DNA from: a virus
Length of the DNA stretch: 23,174 bases
Reading direction: 5' to 3' (one strand)
Virus record (IMG/VR): IMGVR_UViG_3300005833_000019
Coordinates: 1 to 23,174 of that record
Both the position numbers and the translations under genes were made by a program. Below are positions 1-7,762 of this stretch, piece after piece (position 1 is the first letter of the stretch; each line of letters starts with the position of its first letter). The notes under the pieces were generated by a model. It saw nothing but the letters and a program-made list of their open reading frames with translations, did no database searches and was not told where the DNA came from.

Positions 1-3000
1 CGAGCTGGGCGTAGGCCGGTTCTCCCAGACGGTCCTCCACGTCGGCCTTGATCCGGGAGAAGACGCGCGATGCGTCCCGCACGAACTCCTCGTAGGCGAT
101 GAACCGGACCACCTTCATCACGTGCTGGGGGTAGGCCCCGAAGTCGTCGAGCCGGATGACGTCCTCGAACGTGTCGGCCCGCTTCTTCGTGAAGCCCTTC
201 AGGAGCGAAGCCCGGAACTGGTCGTAGTTGGCCTCGTTGAGGGTGGTCTGGTCCTCCTGCTTCTGGCCCAGCACCGACTCCTTGGGGTCGTACATGGCGG
301 GCCAGTAGCCGCCGGAGAGCGTGATCTCCTGGCCGTCCGCGAGGGTGAGGGTGAGGGGGCGGGCCTCGATCTTCTTCGGCTTGGTCCCGTTCACCCGTTC
401 GTGGACCTCGACGAGCCGGGGCCACAGGTGGGCGTCGTTCAGCTTCCAGAGCTGCTCGACGAAGCGCGCCTCCTCCGCGGTGAGCTTGTTCACCCGGAAG
501 AGCTCCTGGACCTGCTCCATCGTCCAGCCGCGGCCGCCGAGCAGCCGGTCCATGTTCGACTGGTTCCCGAGGTTGGCAAGGATCTGGAGCATCCACTGCC
601 GATCCACGGCGCCGCGGCGGCGCTGGCCGGGCAGCGGCGGCAGCATCGACCGGTCCACCTGGTCGTACTGGCGCTGCCGCATCTCGGCAGGCATCTGCTC
701 GAAGGCCTCGGCCACCTTCACGGCCACGAGCTCGAGGAGCCGGTGCTCCACCCCCCGGGCCTGGTAGTAGCGGTCCCGGATGGCCGCCCGGACCGATGGC
801 CCCAGGTAGTCGTCGTCGAGGTAGGTGGTGAGCGGGTCGGTGATGGCGGCGAGCGCGCCCTGGCCGGTGGTCCAGAGCACCCCCTGCTTCATGGTCCGCT
901 GGCTGCCCGCCTCGGGCGCCCCGGCCTTCGCCGGCAGGCGGGAGGCCTCGCTGCGGATGTCCCCCACCAGGGCGTCGAGGCTCACCCGCTGGCCGCCCAC
1001 CACCACCGTCAGGCGGTTCCGGGCGGCCCGGCGGATCTGACGCAGCGCGGCGTCCACCTCTCCGAGCTCGGAGACCGAGAGCGCATCGAAGGCCTTCGGG
1101 TTCCGCAGGAGCCCCTCGACCACCACCACGTCGAAGTCGGCCTCCAGGTCCTGCTGGGCGAAGGCCTCTTGGAGCGCGAGGAGGCCATGCTGCCGAACCT
1201 CCTCGGGGATGCCCTGCACCAGGCCGGCGCCCTCGATCACCTGGAGCGCCACATCCCGGAAGACCGGAGAGGCCTTCCCTAGGCGCTCCTGGCCCTTCTC
1301 GGAGAGGAGCTTGTCGGCGAGCTCCTGCACGGCCGCGGCCTGGTCCACCGCCGCCGTGGCGGCCCGGTGGAGGTAGAAGTTGAGCACCCGCTCCTGGGAG
1401 GCCTTCTGGGCGGCCTGCCAGTCGCCCTTTTCGACCGCGGCGGCATGCCGGCGGAGCGCGGCCCGCTCGGCCAGGAAATAGCGGCGGGGGTCGAGCTGCT
1501 GGATGAGCTGGCGTCCGACGATGATGGCGGCGGCCGCCCGGACAGTTTCGACCGGCGGGCCGCCCGGCTTCCCGGCTTTCTTCCGGTCCTCCGCCCACTG
1601 CCGGTGGAGCTCCTCCACCACCGAGGGCTCGTCGTGTAGGGCCCGCGCGACCAGGTCTTGCAGCCGGGCCCGCTCCTCGAGGACGCCCGGGTGCTTCTGG
1701 GCCATGGCCTCGGCCGCCCGCGCCTCGACCCAGGCGTCCCGCTTGGGGGTCCGAACCATGGCCTGGAGAAGCGCCTCCCCGGACTCCAACCCCATGGCGG
1801 CGGCCAGGTGGTCGGGGTGGATGTACTCCCCCCCCTTCGAGGAGAGGAGGCCCCGGAACTTCTCGGCCGCCGCCGCCGCGCCCACCGCGGCCACGACGCT
1901 GCCCCGCTCGAGCTTCACGTCCGGGCCCAGGGCGGCGAGTCCCTCGAATCCGCCTGCCTCGCCCCGGCGCAGGAAGGCCCAGGCGGCGACCTCCGGGAGG
2001 CGCTCGTACTCCGCCTCGGCCGCGGCGGTCTCCTGGCGCAGTTCGGCCTTCCACCAGCGTTCGGTGACGCGCTGCACCTCGCGCAGGGCGGAGACCTCGG
2101 CTCGGCTCTGCGCCGCCTCGAGGGCGGGCCCGCCGATGCCGATCTGCCGGGCCGACGCCTGGATCTCCTCGTCGGTCGCCAGCATCCGGTCGAAGACCCC
2201 GCGGATCTCCGGGCTGAGATCGACGCCCAGGGCCGTGGCCTCCCGGTAGACCTGGCGGAGCCACAGGGCGAACTGCCGGAAGGCTCCGGCGAGGCCCAGG
2301 GACGGCGCCTTGCCCTCTAGGAGGTAGGCCTCGAATCCGCGGGCCCACTTCTCGAAGGGCTCGACGAGCGCCTTGACCTCGGCCTTCTCCTCCCGCGTCA
2401 TCTCCCGGCCGGCGGCGCGCGCGGCCGCTCGGATGGCGGTGGCGTCCTTGGCGCGCTGGTCGAGCTCGGCTCGGTCCTTCACCCCCATGAAGTCCAGGGC
2501 GGCATGCAGGTCGGCCTGCACCTGGCCGGGGGCCCCGGCGCGCTCCGCCAGGTCCGCCTTCAGCTCCCAGAAGGCGTGGGCGGACTCGTGCAGGAAGGTC
2601 GAGAGGTCGGCCTTCTCGGTGAGGAAGATGGAGGCGACCCGCTGTGCGCCCTGCCTCGCGGTCTCCAGCCAGCCGCGGACGCCCTGCTCCAGGATGCTCG
2701 ACCCCGCCGGCCAGTACCCGGCCTCGTGGATGGAGTCGCCGTTCGTGAAGACCTCGCTGGCCGCGACCGTCTTCTCGATGATCTTGAAGCCCTTCGTGAA
2801 CCTCTCTCCGTGCTGCTCGGCATACCGTCGATTCAGTGTCACCCAGTCGCCAGCGCCGATCTCCGCGTCGGTCACATCAGCCGGGACGGCGCGATAGATG
2901 ACCACCGGAGCATCAGGCTTGCCGCGAAGGGCCTGGAGCGTCTTCATGGTCTCGCCGTCAAGGGACGGATCGCCATGACCGTAGATCCGGGCGGCGCTGG

Positions 3001-5485
3001 GGCCGTACACGTCCGCGGGGTAGATGACTCCTCCGCCGGTCAGATCGTGGAGTGGAGCCCCATCAGAAGGCCTCGGAGGGCGGTGCCGACCACCGTAGTC
3101 CTTGGCACCCTGCTCCAGGATGCTGGCCGTGCGCGGGTCGGCCAGGTTCAGGCGGGAGAGGATGTCGCCGGTGTCGAACCGGGCGGCCCCCTGGTCTCCC
3201 AGGGCCATCTCCGCGCGTACGACGTCGGCGCGTGCCGCCTTGTAGCGCGGGTCCGACTGCGCTGCCTCGGAGCCGAGCGCGGCGACGCGCGCCGCCATCC
3301 GCCGCTCGCCGTCCGCGTGCAGGTTCGTCCAGAACCGCTGCGCCGTGACCGTGTAGGGCTGCGCCAGCGCCTGCACGGGGGCGACCCCGGGCTGGGCGGC
3401 CGCGATGCGCACCACGAGCTGCTGGGCCACCTCGTCCACGTCGAGGCCGGACCGGGCCGCCTCGGTTCGGACGAACCTCCGCCACAGCTTGACCTGCGGC
3501 TCGACGGCGGACTTCTTGAGCTTTCCGGCCTTGGCGAGCTCCTCTCCGATGCCCGTGAAGAGCTGCTCGGCGGGGGTGGGCTTGTCCTCCTCGGACCCCA
3601 CCTCGTCCACGAGGCGCTTCGTCTCCTCGACGACCCGCTGCTTCTCGGCCTCGCGCTCCCGCGGCGTGGGCACACCCACCGCCCGGGTGGTGGTGTCGGA
3701 GAGGAGCTGCTGGGCCAGGCCGGCCGGGCCCCACCGCTCGACGTACTCCTGCAGCGGCACCTCCAGCTTGTCGCCGGTGGCGAGGGCCTCCTGATAGCGC
3801 CGCACCGCGTCATCGCCGGCCGTCTGGCGGACCAGCTCGACCGGGTCCACGTTGGCCTCCTGGGCCAGCGTGACGATCCCGGCCGGGTCGATGTAGGCGG
3901 CGCGCACCGCCTCCCCGCTCGCCGCGGTCTCCTGCTCCACCATCTGAGCGAAGACCTCGGGGGAGGCCTTGGCGGTGGGGCTGTCCTGGATCGCGGTGGT
4001 GATGCCGCGCAGGCGCTGCTCGGCCAGCACCGAGGCCCTGACCTCGGAGGCCTCCATGTGGTGGCGGCGCGCCGCCCCGCCGGCGCCCAGGACCGCCGAG
4101 CCGGCCGTGGCCTTCCCGAAAGCGGTGACGGCGTCCTCGATGGCCTGGACGGGGTCGGCCTTCTGCGGCTCGAACGACCCGCCCCCCGCCTCGCCGGCCG
4201 ACCGGGAGCGGGTGTACCAGCCGAAGAAGTCCTGGAGCAGGTTCTGGGCGCCCTCCTCGAGGCCCTCCGAGAAGGCGGTCTTCGCCCACTGCTGGGCGGT
4301 CCGCTCGAGCATCCGGCGGCGCACGGGGTCGCGGGCGATGGTCTGGAGGAAGGCGCGGGCTTCGGCCTTGACCGCGCCGGCGCCCCGCAGGCCGAGGAGC
4401 TTCGACCACGGGCCCAGGTTGACGCCGGTCTCGATGGCGGCGGCGAGCATGGCGTAGTTGATGGCCGCGCCCATCGCGATGGAGTCGTCCACCTTCCGGC
4501 CCTGGTCGTCCACCTGCTCCCGGAAGTCCCAGTAGTTGCCGAGCTCCATCGTGAAGCTGGTAGCGAAGGATGCCGCCCCCGCCGCGACGCGCCCCGCTCC
4601 CGCGCCCAGCGGACCGCCCGCGAGAGCGCCGACGGCGGTGGCCGCCAGGGACACGCCCTCGGAGCCCACGAAGTCGGCCGCGTCGAGGAAGACCTGTTCG
4701 GTCTGGGAGGCGTCGTAGTCCCGGGCGACGCCGCGGTTGCGCAGCCCCAGGGCCTGCTTCTCGATCTCGTAGGTGTCGGCGCCGCCCGCCTTGGCCTTGA
4801 ACTGCCGGAGGGCGAGCTGGCCCAGCTCGACGGCGTCGAGGGAGCGGCCGCCGGCGCTCTGGTAGATGCCCGGTGTCACCTGGCGGGAGACCATGGTCCC
4901 CGCCGGGATCACCGCGCCGGTAGCCCAGTCGATGACCTCGCCGGGGAGCGGCTTCTGCTCCCAGTGCCCGGTGACGCGCTCGGCGCCCGTCAGGCCAGCC
5001 TCCGGCCCCCGCACCGTCGCGACCTTGCTGGGGTTCAGGATCTCGGCGTCCACCGGCTTCGGCTCGAACTCCCGGCCGAGGAGGTGGTCCACGGAGAGCT
5101 GGGACCACCGGATGAGCGTCTTCAGGGTGCCGAGGGGCTTGTCCTTGACGATGACCTCGCCCAGAAAGGGCTGGTCGAGGGCGATGGCCGCAAGTTCCGG
5201 GTTTTCCTCATAGAAGCGCACCGGGTCGCGCTCGGCCAGGTCGGCGCGCTGGCGCCAGAAGGGGAGTTGTCCCTCGACGAAGGACGGGTCGGCGCCGGTC
5301 TTGCGCGAGACCTCGAGGACGGCGGCGCGCTGGTCCGGCTGCACCACCGAGCCCATGATGTCCCCGAGGCGCTGGATCCGCTCCTGGCGCTCCTGCTCGA
5401 CGTCCACGGCCTCCGACTTCCAGTCGGTGGTAGGCGCCTCCTGGGGGGCCGCTTCCGGCACCGCCTCGTCGAGCCAGGAGGCCAT
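1..5485 (-). CDS. Giant internal virion/ejection protein (gp16 position), polyvalent type, C-terminus cut off
   Basis: An ATG one base after the gp15-like stop opens a frame that I checked codon by codon: it has no stop for 1828 codons and leaves the window at the left edge. By position it replaces T7 gp16 (about 1300 residues), the ejection protein at the end of the core genes, but it is larger. Residues 271-313 are Gly/Ala-rich and could contact membrane. Residues about 798-925 resemble the ADP-ribosyltransferase domains of phage polyvalent proteins: VIYRAVP (R865), GDWVTL (T883), DSIHEAGY (E921). Next comes TFLHESAHAFW (H966, E967, H970), a zincin motif, with glutamates E1045 and E1052 in FEKWARGFEAYL as possible third zinc ligands. 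The rest is helical, and GGYWPAMY near residue 1725 recalls the conserved end of large phage virion proteins. I see no lytic transglycosylase domain in this part. The reading frame is certain; the domain names are inferences from motifs. Confidence 0.9.
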   Translation of the reverse strand, partial: MASWLDEAVPEAAPQEAPTTDWKSEAVDVEQERQERIQRLGDIMGSVVQPDQRAAVLEVSRKTGADPSFVEGQLPFWRQRADLAERDPVRFYEENPELAAIALDQPFLGEVIVKDKPLGTLKTLIRWSQLSVDHLLGREFEPKPVDAEILNPSKVATVRGPEAGLTGAERVTGHWEQKPLPGEVIDWATGAVIPAGTMVSRQVTPGIYQSAGGRSLDAVELGQLALRQFKAKAGGADTYEIEKQALGLRNRGVARDYDASQTEQVFLDAADFVGSEGVSLAATAVGALAGGPLGAGAGRVAAGAASFATSFTMELGNYWDFREQVDDQGRKVDDSIAMGAAINYAMLAAAIETGVNLGPWSKLLGLRGAGAVKAEARAFLQTIARDPVRRRMLERTAQQWAKTAFSEGLEEGAQNLLQDFFGWYTRSRSAGEAGGGSFEPQKADPVQAIEDAVTAFGKATAGSAVLGAGGAARRHHMEASEVRASVLAEQRLRGITTAIQDSPTAKASPEVFAQMVEQETAASGEAVRAAYIDPAGIVTLAQEANVDPVELVRQTAGDDAVRRYQEALATGDKLEVPLQEYVERWGPAGLAQQLLSDTTTRAVGVPTPREREAEKQRVVEETKRLVDEVGSEEDKPTPAEQLFTGIGEELAKAGKLKKSAVEPQVKLWRRFVRTEAARSGLDVDEVAQQLVVRIAAAQPGVAPVQALAQPYTVTAQRFWTNLHADGERRMAARVAALGSEAAQSDPRYKAARADVVRAEMALGDQGAARFDTGDILSRLNLADPRTASILEQGAKDYGGRHRPPRPSDGAPLHDLTGGGVIYPADVYGPSAARIYGHGDPSLDGETMKTLQALRGKPDAPVVIYRAVPADVTDAEIGAGDWVTLNRRYAEQHGERFTKGFKIIEKTVAASEVFTNGDSIHEAGYWPAGSSILEQGVRGWLETARQGAQRVASIFLTEKADLSTFLHESAHAFWELKADLAERAGAPGQVQADLHAALDFMGVKDRAELDQRAKDATAIRAAARAAGREMTREEKAEVKALVEPFEKWARGFEAYLLEGKAPSLGLAGAFRQFALWLRQVYREATALGVDLSPEIRGVFDRMLATDEEIQASARQIGIGGPALEAAQSRAEVSALREVQRVTERWWKAELRQETAAAEAEYERLPEVAAWAFLRRGEAGGFEGLAALGPDVKLERGSVVAAVGAAAAAEKFRGLLSSKGGEYIHPDHLAAAMGLESGEALLQAMVRTPKRDAWVEARAAEAMAQKHPGVLEERARLQDLVARALHDEPSVVEELHRQWAEDRKKAGKPGGPPVETVRAAAAIIVGRQLIQQLDPRRYFLAERAALRRHAAAVEKGDWQAAQKASQERVLNFYLHRAATAAVDQAAAVQELADKLLSEKGQERLGKASPVFRDVALQVIEGAGLVQGIPEEVRQHGLLALQEAFAQQDLEADFDVVVVEGLLRNPKAFDALSVSELGEVDAALRQIRRAARNRLTVVVGGQRVSLDALVGDIRSEASRLPAKAGAPEAGSQRTMKQGVLWTTGQGALAAITDPLTTYLDDDYLGPSVRAAIRDRYYQARGVEHRLLELVAVKVAEAFEQMPAEMRQRQYDQVDRSMLPPLPGQRRRGAVDRQWMLQILANLGNQSNMDRLLGGRGWTMEQVQELFRVNKLTAEEARFVEQLWKLNDAHLWPRLVEVHERVNGTKPKKIEARPLTLTLADGQEITLSGGYWPAMYDPKESVLGQKQEDQTTLNEANYDQFRASLLKGFTKKRADTFEDVIRLDDFGAYPQHVMKVVRFIAYEEFVRDASRVFSRIKADVEDRLGEPAYAQL
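2327..2623 (-). other. Zincin-like metallopeptidase region inside the giant protein
   Basis: Residues about 955-1053 contain LSTFLHESAHAFWELK, an HExxH zinc-binding helix (H966, E967, H970), about 75-85 residues before FEKWARGFEAYLLEGKAPS. HExxH followed by a glutamate-bearing helix is the gluzincin arrangement, and 'STFLHE..H' plus 'FE.YL.EGKAPS' is a recurring pair in very large phage proteins. The peptidase could process virion proteins, cut host targets after ejection, or be structural only. Confidence 0.6.
2711..3094 (-). other. ADP-ribosyltransferase-like domain inside the giant protein
   Basis: Residues about 798-925 begin with GGRHRPP and run through DLTGGG, YPADVYGP, VIYRAVP, GDWVTLNRRYAEQHG and FTNGDSIHEAGYWP. 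ADP-ribosyltransferases of the R-S/T-E class place an Arg on the first core strand, a Ser/Thr motif on the next and a catalytic Glu later. R865, T883 and E921 stand in that order with plausible spacing. The overall pattern is what I know from the ART domains of phage polyvalent proteins. The motifs are seen directly; the activity is inferred. Confidence 0.6.
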
Positions 5486-5486
5486 C

Positions 5487-7319
5487 CTACTTCGCCTCCA
5501 CGGCGCCATCCTTCTTCGCGTCGTCGAGGCGGGCGCGCGGGATGCGCAAGCGCCGGCCGTTGTGCTCGACGAGAACGGTGTCCGACTGGGGGACCGGAGG
5601 TAGCCGGGGCGGCCCGGCCGGCGGCTTGGCGGGCGTGAACTCGGCGCCCCTTCCCTTCACCTCCGACTCCAGCTTCGTCGTCTCGTCCGGCCACAGGTTC
5701 TGGAGCCAGCCACCCGGCACCGTCCCCTTGGCGAATTCCTCGGAGGCCCACTCCTTCATCAGCGCCTGAGGCACAGGGCCCGGCTTGCCGGCCCACTCCT
5801 TCTCCTTCCGCTCTCCCAGGCGGCGCTGCATCTCGGCCGAGACCTTCCCATGGGTGCTGTCCGGGTCCTTCAGCTTGCTCGGCACCTTCAGGCGCTTGGG
5901 TGCCATCTCCCAGGCGGCCTTGAGCTCGTCTGCCGACAGGTGCCGAGGGTCGGGCTTCGGCTCGGTAACGCTCCGGTAGAGCGTCATCGCCTGGCTGACG
6001 AGCGGCCCCACCGTGCCGTAGACCTCGGAGACGAAGCGGTCGCCATCCATGGCGCGGTACTTGGTGGGGTTGTCCTGCATGTCCTTCACGACCTTGCCGT
6101 AGGCCCGCCAGTTGGCCTCGGTGGGCTTCTCGGCCAGGCTCCGGTCGTGCATCTCGGCGGACCGCTCCTTGTCGCGCAGAGAGGCCCAGAGGTCGGCGGC
6201 CTCCTTCCCGTTCGCCGGGTCGGTGAGGTAGGCGCGCTGGGCGGGCGGGACCGACGAGGTCTTGAGGTTCGGCTTCCCATCGGAGCCGGGGGCGAGGACC
6301 GCCTGGAGCGCGATGGCGAACTGCTTCGCGGTCTCGTTCTTCCGCTCCTCGTTGGCGTCGGTGATCCTGGCCTTGAGGAAGTCGCGGGCCGCCTTCTGCA
6401 TCTCCGGCTTGCGCCCCTTCACCTTGGCGTCGAGGGCGGAGAGCATCTTCTGCTCGTCGAAGACGCGGGAGTCCGGCGTGACGCCGGCGGCCCAGGCCTC
6501 GTTCGCCGCGCCCACCGCCTCGTACTTCACGGCGCGCTCCTCGAGGTGCGCGATGTTGGTCCGACGCACCGAGTCGGGGATGGCGGCGATGGCCGCGGGG
6601 GACGTCTTGAGCCGGACGATCTGCTCCTCGATGACCTTCAGGTCCGGGGAGGCTTGGGCGTCGAGCGCCGGCTGGAGCTGCCGGGCCGCTTCGGTCTTCT
6701 GCCGCTCCACCTGGCGCACCTCGAAGGGGAGGGCGGTGACGTTCGCCTCGTCGGCCTGCTCGAAGAGCCCGGCGTTCCGCAGGCGCTCCACCTGTTGAAG
6801 CTGGGTGTGCTGCAGGTAGGAGTCGAAGGCCCGGAGGTGGTGCTCCGCGAGGCCCTGGCGCCGCTGGACCACGTGCTCCTCGGCCCTGGCCCGGAAGTCC
6901 TGGGCCCAGCCGCCGGTGACCTCGAGGCCGCCCGTCACGTCCGCGACCGCCTTCTTCGCCGCCTTGGCGTAGATGGCATCGCCCACCGCCCACATCGGGA
7001 TGGGCAGGAGGTCGCCGGTCAGGGCGTCCCGCTTGCCCATGATGGTGGCGATCTGCGGGGGGACGTCTTCCCCGAAGGCCTGCTTCACCTCGTCCTGGGA
7101 GAGCTCCCTCTTCGCCTTGATCGTGTTCTCGATGGAGTTGAGTGTCTCGCCCAGGCGGATGGCGCCCTCCTGGTGCTGCGTCTTGACCCACTCCTGGGCG
7201 TAGGCCGTGAGGCCGTCTGAGATGACCTTCGAGAGGCCCTGGGCGGCCTCGCCGGGCATGGCTGCGGTGCGCGACGAGTCCTGGACCTGACCCCCGTAGT
7301 CGATCTCGGGGAGCTTCAC
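5487..7319 (-). CDS. Internal virion core protein, gp15-like position
   Basis: A 610-residue, mainly helical and charged protein beginning MKLPEIDYGGQVQ. It lies between the gp14-like gene and the giant protein, the place of T7 gp15, which forms part of the ejected inner core. Similarity to gp15 is by position, size class and helical character, not by a motif I can name. I start it at the GTG at 7319, which overlaps the upstream TGA in a GTGA junction like most genes here and has GGAG about 7 bases upstream. An in-frame GTG at 7349 would add ten residues and overlap gp14 by 34 bases. The C-terminal part is Pro-rich and then ends in a basic stretch. Confidence 0.8.
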   Translation of the reverse strand: MKLPEIDYGGQVQDSSRTAAMPGEAAQGLSKVISDGLTAYAQEWVKTQHQEGAIRLGETLNSIENTIKAKRELSQDEVKQAFGEDVPPQIATIMGKRDALTGDLLPIPMWAVGDAIYAKAAKKAVADVTGGLEVTGGWAQDFRARAEEHVVQRRQGLAEHHLRAFDSYLQHTQLQQVERLRNAGLFEQADEANVTALPFEVRQVERQKTEAARQLQPALDAQASPDLKVIEEQIVRLKTSPAAIAAIPDSVRRTNIAHLEERAVKYEAVGAANEAWAAGVTPDSRVFDEQKMLSALDAKVKGRKPEMQKAARDFLKARITDANEERKNETAKQFAIALQAVLAPGSDGKPNLKTSSVPPAQRAYLTDPANGKEAADLWASLRDKERSAEMHDRSLAEKPTEANWRAYGKVVKDMQDNPTKYRAMDGDRFVSEVYGTVGPLVSQAMTLYRSVTEPKPDPRHLSADELKAAWEMAPKRLKVPSKLKDPDSTHGKVSAEMQRRLGERKEKEWAGKPGPVPQALMKEWASEEFAKGTVPGGWLQNLWPDETTKLESEVKGRGAEFTPAKPPAGPPRLPPVPQSDTVLVEHNGRRLRIPRARLDDAKKDGAVEAK

Positions 7320-7762
7320 TGGCCGCTCCCGCTCCAGGAGGGCTTCCACTCACCCACGGGCGCCACGGCAGGGGACGAGCGCCACCAGTTGTTCGCCTGG
7401 CCGAACTTGAAGAGCGACCCGCCGAGATCGGAGAGCAGGCCGAACCCGGCCGCGCCGGTGACGTCGGAGGCCTGCTGCCGCGCCGCGCGCATCGCGAAGT
7501 CCCGTTGCCGCGTGAACTCCTGCGACATGGCCGAGAGGTGCTGCTGCAGGCCGGAGCTGTCCTGGATCTCGTAGCCGGATGCGCCGGCGGCGGCGGTCGT
7601 GAGGCCGAGCTGCTGCTCCTGCTGGGCCTTCATCCGACGGTCGGCCTCGTTGGCCTGCGCGCGGATCCGCCTGGCCTGCTCCTCACGTCCGAAGAACGAC
7701 ATGGCGCCGCCGACAACGCCGGCGGCGAGCCCCACGCCGACTGCTGCTGCTGGAATCGCCAT
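7316..7762 (-). CDS. Internal virion protein, gp14-like
   Basis: A 148-residue protein with an N-terminal Gly/Ala hydrophobic segment (residues about 2-24, ending GGAMSFFGREEQARRIR) followed by a charged Gln-rich helix and a Trp-containing tail. This is the usual shape of T7 gp14-type proteins, which are ejected first and enter the outer membrane to start the DNA channel. Its position directly after tail tubular protein B and before the gp15-like gene supports this. The ATG shares one base with the upstream TGA (TGATG), so translation is probably coupled. Confidence 0.75.
   Translation of the reverse strand: MAIPAAAVGVGLAAGVVGGAMSFFGREEQARRIRAQANEADRRMKAQQEQQLGLTTAAAGASGYEIQDSSGLQQHLSAMSQEFTRQRDFAMRAARQQASDVTGAAGFGLLSDLGGSLFKFGQANNWWRSSPAVAPVGEWKPSWSGSGQ

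Noticed and set aside
5122-5485. Lytic transglycosylase at the N-terminus of the giant protein, as in T7 gp16
   Set aside because: The N-terminal residues (VLEVSRKTGADPSFVEGQL and following) lack the catalytic E-S and GLMQ type motifs of that family.
2504-5638. Very long open frame on the plus strand (1044 codons)
   Set aside because: It uses the antisense codon phase of the giant minus-strand gene. High GC removes stop codons there; the product is Gly/Leu/Arg-rich without motifs.
7320-7349. Longer start (GTG at 7349) for the gp15-like protein
   Set aside because: It would overlap gp14 by 34 bases; the GTG at 7319 has the usual GTGA coupling and a better placed ribosome binding site.
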